Source: Dehalococcoidia bacterium (lineage in GTDB: Bacteria; Chloroflexota; Dehalococcoidia; UBA6926). Taken from it: a stretch of DNA of 64,000 bases. The stretch spans positions 55,292 through 119,291 of the forward strand of contig VXMO01000002.1 of assembly GCA_009841045.1 (NCBI GenBank). Reading direction: 5' to 3'. Both the position numbers and the translations under genes were made by a program. Positions within the stretch are counted from its first letter, which is position 1. Each line of letters starts with the position of its first letter. Shown in pieces: positions 20,446-28,500 of the stretch. The notes below the pieces were generated by a model. The model made no database searches. It saw only the letters and a program-made list of their open reading frames with translations, and was not told the DNA's origin.

Positions 20446-21021
20446 CTATCTAACGCTCCACCACTTGACGGGGTTGTCCATGTCCAGCTCCTCCAGCGTT
20501 TCAAGCCGGATGATGCGGACCTTTGGCTCCTCCCCGCGATTCAATTCCAGCAGCCCCACCGTCCCGACAAGGTGATCAAGGTTGTGGGGCAGGGTGGGAC
20601 TTCCCGGATTTACGCACAATACGTCCTTGACCTTAACGACCTCCTCCGTGTGCGTGTCGCCAAAGACGATAATGTCCACGGCCCGACCAAACTCATGCCC
20701 CATCACCGACTCAATTGTCCGATGTGGCGGAAACTCCGGAATCGCCAGCCCGTGCGTCAGTCCGATGGAGAACCCCTCGACCTCCATCACCCGTGTCCGT
20801 TCGATGCGCGGATCCGCAATCTTCCGAAAAAAATCACCGTTCCCCTCGCATGCGTACACGGGCGCGGCGCGTTCAATGTCATCGAGGCATGAAGGGCTGT
20901 AGATGTCGCCCGCATGGAGGACAAACTCCGCCCCTGCGCCGGTGAAAACCTCCAACGCGCTCTCCGGCAATGCCAAAGGCGCCTCCGGCACGTGCGTATC
21001 GGAGATTAAGCCGATGATCAA
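20446..21021 (-). CDS. YfcE/MJ0936-type metallophosphoesterase
   Basis: IGLISDTHVPEAP..., LHAGDIYSP, CEGNGDF, VFGDTHTEEV. Confidence 0.87.
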   Translation of the reverse strand: MIIGLISDTHVPEAPLALPESALEVFTGAGAEFVLHAGDIYSPSCLDDIERAAPVYACEGNGDFFRKIADPRIERTRVMEVEGFSIGLTHGLAIPEFPPHRTIESVMGHEFGRAVDIIVFGDTHTEEVVKVKDVLCVNPGSPTLPHNLDHLVGTVGLLELNRGEEPKVRIIRLETLEELDMDNPVKWWSVR

Positions 21022-21033
21022 GAGTCGTCCCCG

Positions 21034-22275
21034 TCACTTCTTGAGTGCGACACGTGCGTCCTTCTCACCAACAACTATCCGTGATACGGCTAGAAGAACG
21101 ACGTCACGCAGCAAGGAGTGCAGCGCCATGTCGTCATCAGCCAATTGGAGAAGAGAATCAATTGCCACCGAGGCGCTTCCATGCGTCCGCGTCGCGTCGC
21201 GCAACCGGCCTGCCTCGTGGAACAGCAGCTGCGCCGCCGACCGAATATCCTCTGCGCGGGTCCGACCCTTCGCTGCCTCCCTGGCCAGGTTGCTTATTCG
21301 TAGATCGACTGCCGCCTCGATCCGCGAGGCGATCCCGTCCAGGCCCACCCGTGCCAGCACCGCAGCATCCAGGTCCCGTGCCCGCCGTGTGTGATAAGAG
21401 CAGCGCCCTTGGTTCGTCGCCGCCTCGCACTGGTAGTACCGGTACGTGTTGGAACCTGAAGACCCGTCATTGCGTGTCCATGATTGGCGGCGTGTTACCC
21501 CCACCATGTGGCTGCCACATGCGCTGCAGATTGCTGTCCCGGACAAGAGATAAGGCCTCCCGGCCCCGTAGCCGGCGCGCTTTGCCCGCTCATCCAGTCG
21601 TTCCTGGATTTCCCTGAACAGCGGGGTCGCAACAAGGGCAGGGTGATTTCCGGCAACACGCGCCCCAAACCGGTTGTAGGCGCCGGTGTAGACGCGGTTG
21701 CGTAGCATGTCGCGGATTGTGACGATGCTCCACGCGCCTCCCCGGCGGGTCCGCAGTCCGCGTGAATTCAACTCCGCGGCAATAGCGCGGATGCCCTTTC
21801 CTTGTGCGGCAAGCCCAAAGATGATCTTGACGACAGTGGCTTCCTCGGGGTGTTCTTCAAGCTGACCGTGTTCTCCGGTCTTGTATCCGTAAGGAATCCG
21901 ACCCAGAACGACGCCGCGCAGCGCCTTGCGCGCCATGCTCTGTCGGATCACTTCTCCCCGGTCTGATGGCGCGTTGCCGTTTTCCGGTGTCAGGGCAATT
22001 TCCAGCGGATGTCCCGCAGCCTCCGCTGAGACCAGCTCCACACCCATCGCCTCAAGACGAAGCAACTCCTCAATGAGCCGGATACGGGGAATACGGTCCC
22101 CGGGTGAAATCATTACGGAGACGCCGGCTGTCTCCTTTTCTTCGATGAGACGTTGGCGCAGAGCCCAAAAGCCGTCTTCTGTCGCCGCGTACATCCCGTC
22201 GAACGGCTCATTACTTTGCTCGGCCGCCCGATCAAGATCGCGGCGGTCTCCCACGCCGAATAAGATACTTGCCAC
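21034..22275 (-). CDS. Serine-recombinase-like protein with divergent N-terminal resolvase domain
   Basis: Recombinase domain (GRIPYGYKTGEHGQLEEHPEEATVVKIIFGLAAQGKGIRAIAAELNSRGLRTRRGGAWSIVTIRDMLRNRVYTGAYNRFG) and zinc ribbon (CSACGSHMVGVTRR). Track ORF starts 22329; GTG at 22275 has a better upstream G-rich RBS. Confidence 0.75.
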   Translation of the reverse strand: MASILFGVGDRRDLDRAAEQSNEPFDGMYAATEDGFWALRQRLIEEKETAGVSVMISPGDRIPRIRLIEELLRLEAMGVELVSAEAAGHPLEIALTPENGNAPSDRGEVIRQSMARKALRGVVLGRIPYGYKTGEHGQLEEHPEEATVVKIIFGLAAQGKGIRAIAAELNSRGLRTRRGGAWSIVTIRDMLRNRVYTGAYNRFGARVAGNHPALVATPLFREIQERLDERAKRAGYGAGRPYLLSGTAICSACGSHMVGVTRRQSWTRNDGSSGSNTYRYYQCEAATNQGRCSYHTRRARDLDAAVLARVGLDGIASRIEAAVDLRISNLAREAAKGRTRAEDIRSAAQLLFHEAGRLRDATRTHGSASVAIDSLLQLADDDMALHSLLRDVVLLAVSRIVVGEKDARVALKK

Positions 22276-22403
22276 GGCTCTCTGCTCCCCACCTGAGTCC
22301 GCCGCTTTGTGCTTCGTAAATGTTAGCACACCGTGCCAACTACCGCGTCGTCTCCCCTTCCTTGCCCACCCTTCTGTATCACCGCTACCCTAATTTCGAG
22401 ACC

Positions 22404-24452
22404 ATGAAAGCCAGCAGAAAGAAACACCGCCGTTTTCCACCGCGAAGCGGAAAAGCTACCACCCCCGAGGGCCCGCCGCAGCGACTCACACTTGAACTTG
22501 AGCGCCCGGGCCATCAGGGTGAGGCCGTCGGACGCCGTGACGACGGCAAGATCGTTCTCGCCTCCTACGGCATCGCAGGAGAGCGCGTCGTCGTCGAGGT
22601 ACGTGAGGAGCATCCGACATACATTGTTGGCGAAGTCGTAGAAGTCCTACGATCATCGCCGGAGCGCGTGGAACCACACTGCCCGCACTTCGGTGCCTGT
22701 GGGGGTTGCCAGCTCCAACACATAGCGTATGAAGAGCAGGGCAGAATCAAGCAGAGCGTCCTCACTGATCAGCTCCGACGGATCGGCCACATTGTGGAGC
22801 CGCCGGTCTCAGAAATACTCGCTGCGACAGACCCATGGCATTACCGCAACAACGCGCGATTCACCGTGCGGCGCGAAGGCGTAACCGGATTTACCCATTG
22901 GCACACCCATCGGTTCGAGCCCATCGATGAGTGCCTGATCATGGACTCGCGCATTAATGACATCAAACGCAAACTGGATGGCGCGCTCACCAATCGCGAG
23001 CGCCAGCTTGCCGTCCGCATCGGCCGCAACACTAGGGATACGCTAGTCCATCCCGCCCTCAACGGGCGCGGCGATGAGCACGGTGTTGAAACTGGTCAGG
23101 AATCGTACGAAGAGCGGCTGTTCAACGTGCCGTTCAGGGTCTCCGCCGCCTCCTTCTTCCAGGTCAACACCGCCCAAGCGGAGCGCATGATTGCACTGGT
23201 GAGAGATCGACTCCAACCTACGCCGGGGGACACCGTTGTTGATGCCTACGCCGGTGTTGGCACGATTGCAGCCCTGATCGCTCCGATGGTCGGGCGTGTC
23301 ATCGCCATCGAGGAATCTGCCGCCGCGGTCCGCGACGCTGAGGTCAACCTTGCGCCATTCCCAAACGTCGAAATGGTCCTTGCCAAGACGGAAGAAGCCC
23401 TGCCGGAACTTGATGAGCGCGTCGACGCCGTCATCCTTGACCCACCCCGTGCCGGCTGTTACCCCGAGGTCATCGACGCCTTACGCCGACTCAAACCCCG
23501 CCGCATCGTCTATGTTTCCTGCGACCCCGCCACCCTCGCACGCGACCTCAACCGCCTGATTCTTAGCGGCTACATGCTTACGGATGTCACGCCTGTCGAT
23601 ATGTTTCCCCACACATACCACATCGAGAGCGTCTCAACGCTGGAGCGGATGCCGGCAAACGGCTTTATCCTCGCCTCCACCTCTGCCCGCCGCCGTGAAA
23701 TCCTCTCCCAGCAAAACGCGCGCTTCGCCACCCTCGCCCCCGCCACAAACATTGAAGAATCGGCAGATTCTGTCATTCCAACGTCCAATCCCGTCGCCTA
23801 CGCCCAAAACCTCGCCCTCCAAAAAGCCCAATCAGTGGCGACCGAAAACACAATGACCCCCGTCGTTGGTGCGGACACCGTCGTTGTCGCCCCGGACGGC
23901 GCCATCCTCAATAAACCACAGGACGCAGACGAAGCCCGCCACATGCTCCGGACACTAAGAGAAGGTGACCATCAGGTCATAACCGCTATCGCCGTCATCC
24001 CATCCGGCGACAATCCCGAGCCGGTGGTCGGCTACGAAATCACCACAGGCCGAATGCGCGCGTACACGGACGCGGAAATCGAGGATTACATTGCCACCGG
24101 TGATCCGTTTGATAAGGCAGGCGCATACGGCATCCAGCACCCGGAGTTCCGCCCAGTCGCAGAACTCAACGGCTGCTATCTGAACGTCGTCGGCCTACCC
24201 CTCTGCCTCCTGGATCGACTACTAACGCAAGCCCGCGGTGTTACAAATTCCCCTCATTCCGCCGAAAGCATGTCCCGTACTCCGATACGGGGCCAGAATC
24301 CATCTGTCATTCCGAGCGAAGCCGAGGAATCCAAAGGGTCTGTTAGCCAGCTAACCCCTCCGAACTCCAACACGAAAACCCAATGCGCCTACTGCGCCCA
24401 GCGCACGCCGCCGCACCTCAGGCTGCCACAAGTCCCACCCCGCTCACCCTGA
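22404..24452 (+). CDS. Fusion: RlmD/TrmA-family RNA (uracil-5-)-methyltransferase + Maf nucleotide pyrophosphatase
   Basis: TRAM, CPHFGACGGCQLQHIAY Fe-S motif, LDPPRAGCYPEV...YVSCDPATLARDL, then ILASTSARRREILSQ...PVVGADTVVVAPDG...DPFDKAGAYGIQ in one frame. Confidence 0.85.
   Translation: MKASRKKHRRFPPRSGKATTPEGPPQRLTLELERPGHQGEAVGRRDDGKIVLASYGIAGERVVVEVREEHPTYIVGEVVEVLRSSPERVEPHCPHFGACGGCQLQHIAYEEQGRIKQSVLTDQLRRIGHIVEPPVSEILAATDPWHYRNNARFTVRREGVTGFTHWHTHRFEPIDECLIMDSRINDIKRKLDGALTNRERQLAVRIGRNTRDTLVHPALNGRGDEHGVETGQESYEERLFNVPFRVSAASFFQVNTAQAERMIALVRDRLQPTPGDTVVDAYAGVGTIAALIAPMVGRVIAIEESAAAVRDAEVNLAPFPNVEMVLAKTEEALPELDERVDAVILDPPRAGCYPEVIDALRRLKPRRIVYVSCDPATLARDLNRLILSGYMLTDVTPVDMFPHTYHIESVSTLERMPANGFILASTSARRREILSQQNARFATLAPATNIEESADSVIPTSNPVAYAQNLALQKAQSVATENTMTPVVGADTVVVAPDGAILNKPQDADEARHMLRTLREGDHQVITAIAVIPSGDNPEPVVGYEITTGRMRAYTDAEIEDYIATGDPFDKAGAYGIQHPEFRPVAELNGCYLNVVGLPLCLLDRLLTQARGVTNSPHSAESMSRTPIRGQNPSVIPSEAEESKGSVSQLTPPNSNTKTQCAYCAQRTPPHLRLPQVPPRSP
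24307..24332. repeat. Second repeat type, GTCATTCCGAGCGAAGCCGAGGAATC
   Basis: Translated as VIPSEAEES inside the C-terminal tail of the preceding ORF; looks like an intergenic dispersed element rather than domain sequence. Confidence 0.5.
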
Positions 24453-24473
24453 GCCTGTCGAAAGGGAGCGGGG
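24438..24473. repeat. REP-like palindromic element, copy 2
   Basis: CCCCGCTCACCCTGAGCCTGTCGAAAGGGAGCGGGG. Confidence 0.75.
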
Positions 24474-24484
24474 AAGAGCCTAAC

Positions 24485-25372
24485 TTACCGCCTTGCCCTT
24501 GGCCCAAATGGCTCCGGCTGGAATGGGGCGTCGCGGGTCTCGATGTAGCTTCGGAGTCCGCCTTTTTCGTTGGCGTCGTCCAGGTGCCGCTTGAAATCCT
24601 CGCGCTGTGAGGTGTGAGCAAGGGCGGCAAGCTCTGCGTTCAGGCTCCAAGCCTTGTCCAGCCCCATCATCTCCAGCCCCAGCGTCGCCACGTGCAGGTT
24701 GATCTTCACGGTCTCCGGTGACACCAGCGCGATGCGCTCCCCGATGTAGAAGCACTCGTCCAGCAGGTCATCGTGCGGGACAACCTTGTTCACGATGCCA
24801 ATCCGCAGCGCCTCCTCCGCGTCAATGTGGTCACCGGTGAGCGCATAGCGCAGCGCGTTCTTGTAGCCCGCCAACAGCACCCAGATGAAGTTCGTGTTGG
24901 AGATGTGCCGCACCTCAGGCTGCCCAAACACAGCGTTCTCTGAGGCAATCGTGATGTGGGTGGTCAGAGCGAGCCATGAGGCTGCCCCAAGCGCCCACCC
25001 GTTGATCGCGCCGATGATGGGCTTGGGATATTCCCACCGCCGCATCTGGTCGCGGATGCCGTTGCGGTCTCCGTCGCGCCACGAGTCCAGGAACTCCGCC
25101 ACGGACTGCCCTTCGCGGAGGCCGTATGGCCAGACGACAGGCGGCAACGACCCATCACGAGAGCCGCGCATATTCGCCCCCGCCGAGAAAGCCCGGCCCG
25201 CGCCCGTGAGAATCACGTAGCGGATTGAGTCATCCTGTTCCGCCTCATCAAGGGCGGCATTGAGATCGGCCCGCAGCTCAACACTGAGCGAGTTCATCGC
25301 CTCAGGCCGGTTCAGCGTGATCAACACACCATTCTTCTGCGGCTCATACAGAATATTTTCGTACGTGGTCAT
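24485..25372 (-). CDS. Enoyl-CoA hydratase/isomerase family protein
   Basis: VLITLNRPEAMNSLSVELRADL..., LTGAGRAFSAGANMRG, AINGWALGAASWLALTTHITIASENAVFGQPEV. Confidence 0.88.
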   Translation of the reverse strand: MTTYENILYEPQKNGVLITLNRPEAMNSLSVELRADLNAALDEAEQDDSIRYVILTGAGRAFSAGANMRGSRDGSLPPVVWPYGLREGQSVAEFLDSWRDGDRNGIRDQMRRWEYPKPIIGAINGWALGAASWLALTTHITIASENAVFGQPEVRHISNTNFIWVLLAGYKNALRYALTGDHIDAEEALRIGIVNKVVPHDDLLDECFYIGERIALVSPETVKINLHVATLGLEMMGLDKAWSLNAELAALAHTSQREDFKRHLDDANEKGGLRSYIETRDAPFQPEPFGPRARR

Positions 25373-25408
25373 TGTGGTGACTCCTTCCTGTTTTGTTCGC
25401 GGTGCGTG

Positions 25409-27820
25409 TTACACCAACGCCCCGCTCTCCGTCAGGCTCTTGATTTCGTCATCCCTGAGACCAATCACATTGCGGTAGATGTCCTCGTTGTCTTGGCCGG
25501 ACGTGGGAGCGGGAACATCGGACTGCCCCGGCGTATCCGAAAGAAAAGCGCTCAGAGCGGGGTGAGTGAGCGGCGGGCCGATGTCCCACGGCGCGGGCGG
25601 TGGGACACTGACAACCGAGCCGCGCTCTCGTAGATGCGGATCCCAGATGAGCTTGTCTGGCCCCTGGTCCATACCCGCTGGAATCCGGCGACGCTGGAGC
25701 CGGTCGAAGACCTGCTGCGGATTCATGGTGGCCGTCCATTCGCCGATGCGACGGTCAAGCTCCTCCTTGTTCGCCAGCCGGCCCTCAAGCGTGTCCCACT
25801 TGGCATCCTGCGCCCACGCCGGGGAATCCATGGCCTGGACAAGCCGCCGCCAATCATCGTCGTCACGGCACACGATGGCACACCATGCATCGTGACCAAC
25901 ACAGGGATAGACCTCATGGGGCGCGAACCGCTCCGAGTTGTTGCCCTTCGCGACAGCATCGACGCCGTTGATGGTGTAGTCCATGTAGAGAACGCCAAGC
26001 GTGGAGGCAAGACCTTCAAGCTGGGCAACCTCGATAAACTGTCCCTCGCCGGTCTGTGTCCGATGCTCCAGCGCGGTCAGGATCGCACCGACAGTCGCGG
26101 AACCGGCGACATAGTCCGTATAGCCGAGCTTGGGGCGGGTAGTCATGGGACTGCCCTCATGTCCCCAGATGTACCCGAGGCCGCAGAAGCCGAAGATCAT
26201 CTGGCCGTAGGTGGTGAAGTGGTGCGAGGGGCCCGTCAGGCCGAGGCCGGGCATCTGTACGGAGATGATGTCGGGCTTCACCTTGACCAGTTCTTCGTAG
26301 CCGAGCTTCATCCGATCCATGACGCCCGCGCGCCAGTTGTCTATGACGACATCGGATTGCGCGACCAGTCGCTTGACGACCTCCAGTCCTTCCGGGTTCT
26401 GCGCATTGATGTTGACGCTGCGCTTTCCGCGGTTGAGTTCGGCAAAGGCGGGAGCGTCCGGGCGGCGGGCGATCGGGTGGGCATCTGTCTCCACCTTGAT
26501 CACATCAGCGCCGAGGAACGCGAGAAATCCTGTCGCAACGGGCCCCGCGACAGCCTGTGTGAAATCAACGACGCGCACGCCGTCGAGCGGCTTGATCCGC
26601 TCCGCGCTGTGATTGTCACTCGCTCCATTTCTTGCGGCTCCGGCCGGCACAGGCGCTCTTAATTCGGATAGAACTTCATCCGTGTGCTGGCCGACGGATG
26701 GCGCAGGGCGATTCACACGCCATGGCGTGCGTGACATGCGGAAGGGCGCGCCGGCAGTGCGGTACTTGCCGATGACAGGATGTTCAAGGTCCTCGAACCA
26801 GTCGCGGGCATTCGGGTGTGGATGATGAACGAACTCGGAGACCTTATGGATGGCGGTGGACGGGATGCCTCGCCGTTGCCCCTCGTCCACAAAGCCCTCG
26901 CGGTCTAGCTTCAGAATGTGGTCCACCATCACAGCGTCGATAACGTCGATATTCTCGCGCCGCCACGCAGGATCAAGCATGTTCTGGGAGGTTACGTTCT
27001 CCGAATCCAGCCATTCGGCAAGGCGCGTATAGTGACGATCCATGTACGTGGATGTCTGGACGAAACCGCCGTCTCGCGTTTCAAAGATGGACACGCCGGG
27101 GTTGCTTGGCGCGGCGCCTGCGCGGCGGCGGATGTACTGGGAGAACGAGTACTCCCCGAGCACTGTCATAAGCTGCCAGAGGCCAACATCCTGCATGGAT
27201 ACGTCCACCTGCTGACCCCGGCCTGTCAGATGCCGGGCGCGCACTGCGGCCATGACGCCGAGAACCGTATGGAATCCCGTGACGCGATAGAGCTGCTCCA
27301 CGGGAACGATGCACGGGCGCTCCTCGCTGTCGCCATGGATATACATGACAGCCGTCATTGCCTGCACTGTCAACTCCGTGCCGACGTAGTCCTTGCGTGG
27401 CCCTGACCTGCCGTAAGGGCTGACTGAAGCAAGGATTATGCCGGGATTGACTGAAGACAGAGCCCCGTAGCCAATGCCCCGGTCATCAAGATATGTCCTG
27501 TCAAAACACTCAACGACAACGTCCGCCGTTGCGGCAAGCTGCCCAAACGCGTCGCGTCCATCACTCGTCTCAAGGTCAAGAACAATGCTCCGCTTGTTGT
27601 GGTTATCGGAAATGAACGGGATGCTCCGATCAGGATCAGGCGTGTTCCCGGCAAGTGGTGCCTGGTTGCGGAGGGGATCGCCGCCGGGCGGTTCTATCTT
27701 AATGACATCTGCGCCGAGATCGCCGAGCAGGCGTGTAGCGAACTGAGGCGTCGGCCCGCCGAGGTCAAGAACGCGCAGGTGTCCAAGCGCCGCGGCGCCG
27801 TGTCCATTCTGGTCAGTCAT
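25409..27820 (-). CDS. Tandem-fused class III (CaiB/BaiF) CoA-transferase
   Basis: Two CaiB units: LRVLDLGGPTPQFATRLLGDLGADVIKIEPPGGDPLRNQAP and VRVVDFTQAVAGPVATGFLAFLGADVIKVETDAHPIARRPD. Confidence 0.87.
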   Translation of the reverse strand: MTDQNGHGAAALGHLRVLDLGGPTPQFATRLLGDLGADVIKIEPPGGDPLRNQAPLAGNTPDPDRSIPFISDNHNKRSIVLDLETSDGRDAFGQLAATADVVVECFDRTYLDDRGIGYGALSSVNPGIILASVSPYGRSGPRKDYVGTELTVQAMTAVMYIHGDSEERPCIVPVEQLYRVTGFHTVLGVMAAVRARHLTGRGQQVDVSMQDVGLWQLMTVLGEYSFSQYIRRRAGAAPSNPGVSIFETRDGGFVQTSTYMDRHYTRLAEWLDSENVTSQNMLDPAWRRENIDVIDAVMVDHILKLDREGFVDEGQRRGIPSTAIHKVSEFVHHPHPNARDWFEDLEHPVIGKYRTAGAPFRMSRTPWRVNRPAPSVGQHTDEVLSELRAPVPAGAARNGASDNHSAERIKPLDGVRVVDFTQAVAGPVATGFLAFLGADVIKVETDAHPIARRPDAPAFAELNRGKRSVNINAQNPEGLEVVKRLVAQSDVVIDNWRAGVMDRMKLGYEELVKVKPDIISVQMPGLGLTGPSHHFTTYGQMIFGFCGLGYIWGHEGSPMTTRPKLGYTDYVAGSATVGAILTALEHRTQTGEGQFIEVAQLEGLASTLGVLYMDYTINGVDAVAKGNNSERFAPHEVYPCVGHDAWCAIVCRDDDDWRRLVQAMDSPAWAQDAKWDTLEGRLANKEELDRRIGEWTATMNPQQVFDRLQRRRIPAGMDQGPDKLIWDPHLRERGSVVSVPPPAPWDIGPPLTHPALSAFLSDTPGQSDVPAPTSGQDNEDIYRNVIGLRDDEIKSLTESGALV

Positions 27821-27833
27821 GACAGCCTCCCCG

Positions 27834-27857
27834 TTCGCCCTGAGCCTGTCGAAGGGC
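27834..27857. repeat. REP-like palindromic element, copy 3
   Basis: TTCGCCCTGAGCCTGTCGAAGGGC. Confidence 0.7.
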
Positions 27858-27919
27858 CACTTCTGCCGATTGTGCGCGTATCATCCCGCGATGGGAATAA
27901 TCTGTCTAGTTTTTGGACG

Positions 27920-28435
27920 TCAATCAGCTATAAACCGCAGTAGCAGCCCAAGCAGAATCACGACAGGCCCAAGAACGAACAGCACGTTGGTTGGAGAGGT
28001 AAGGCGGGCCAGTGATGATCCGGCATCCGTGACAAGGCGTGTCAGCGGCCCTGGCAGGATTTCGCTCCAGAGTCCCTCAACAGGCGAGGAACGGCGTCGC
28101 GGGCCTCGCCGACCAAGCGAAATCGCGATGAGGAACATGACTGCGGAGAGACCGACCTTTAACCCAAGGAGAAGTGCGAAGCCGAAGCCGATTTCCTCCG
28201 TCAAGCGATCGTAGATGAGCAGGACACCGGTAATCAGCAACACCCACATGGACAGATCAACAATCTGCTTGAACCGCTCGCCGATGAGGCGGGGAAGATC
28301 GGGCGAGCCGCCCCCGCTCTGTCGCATGGCAGGCCGCAGTGCCGCCAGATAGAAGATGTTCCCGCCAACCCATGCGACGGTGGCAATAACATGCGCCCAC
28401 CGCGTCACAAGGACAGTCACTTCAAGGAAAGTCAT
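27920..28435 (-). CDS. CopD-like small membrane protein
   Basis: VLVTRWAHVIATVAWVGGNIFYLAALRPAM; 4 predicted TM segments. Confidence 0.6.
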   Translation of the reverse strand: MTFLEVTVLVTRWAHVIATVAWVGGNIFYLAALRPAMRQSGGGSPDLPRLIGERFKQIVDLSMWVLLITGVLLIYDRLTEEIGFGFALLLGLKVGLSAVMFLIAISLGRRGPRRRSSPVEGLWSEILPGPLTRLVTDAGSSLARLTSPTNVLFVLGPVVILLGLLLRFIAD

Positions 28436-28500
28436 GACGATAGTGTACGGGGCGACCTTCCGAGACGTGCTCTGCCATTCTTTCCTACAATAGTTGCACC

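Noticed and set aside
21034-22275. Integrated mobile element marked by the recombinase
   Set aside because: No direct repeats, cargo or phage genes seen; flanks are housekeeping genes.
25634-26662. 342-aa + strand ORF
   Set aside because: Antisense to the tandem CaiB protein, whose motifs are clear; no recognisable domain.
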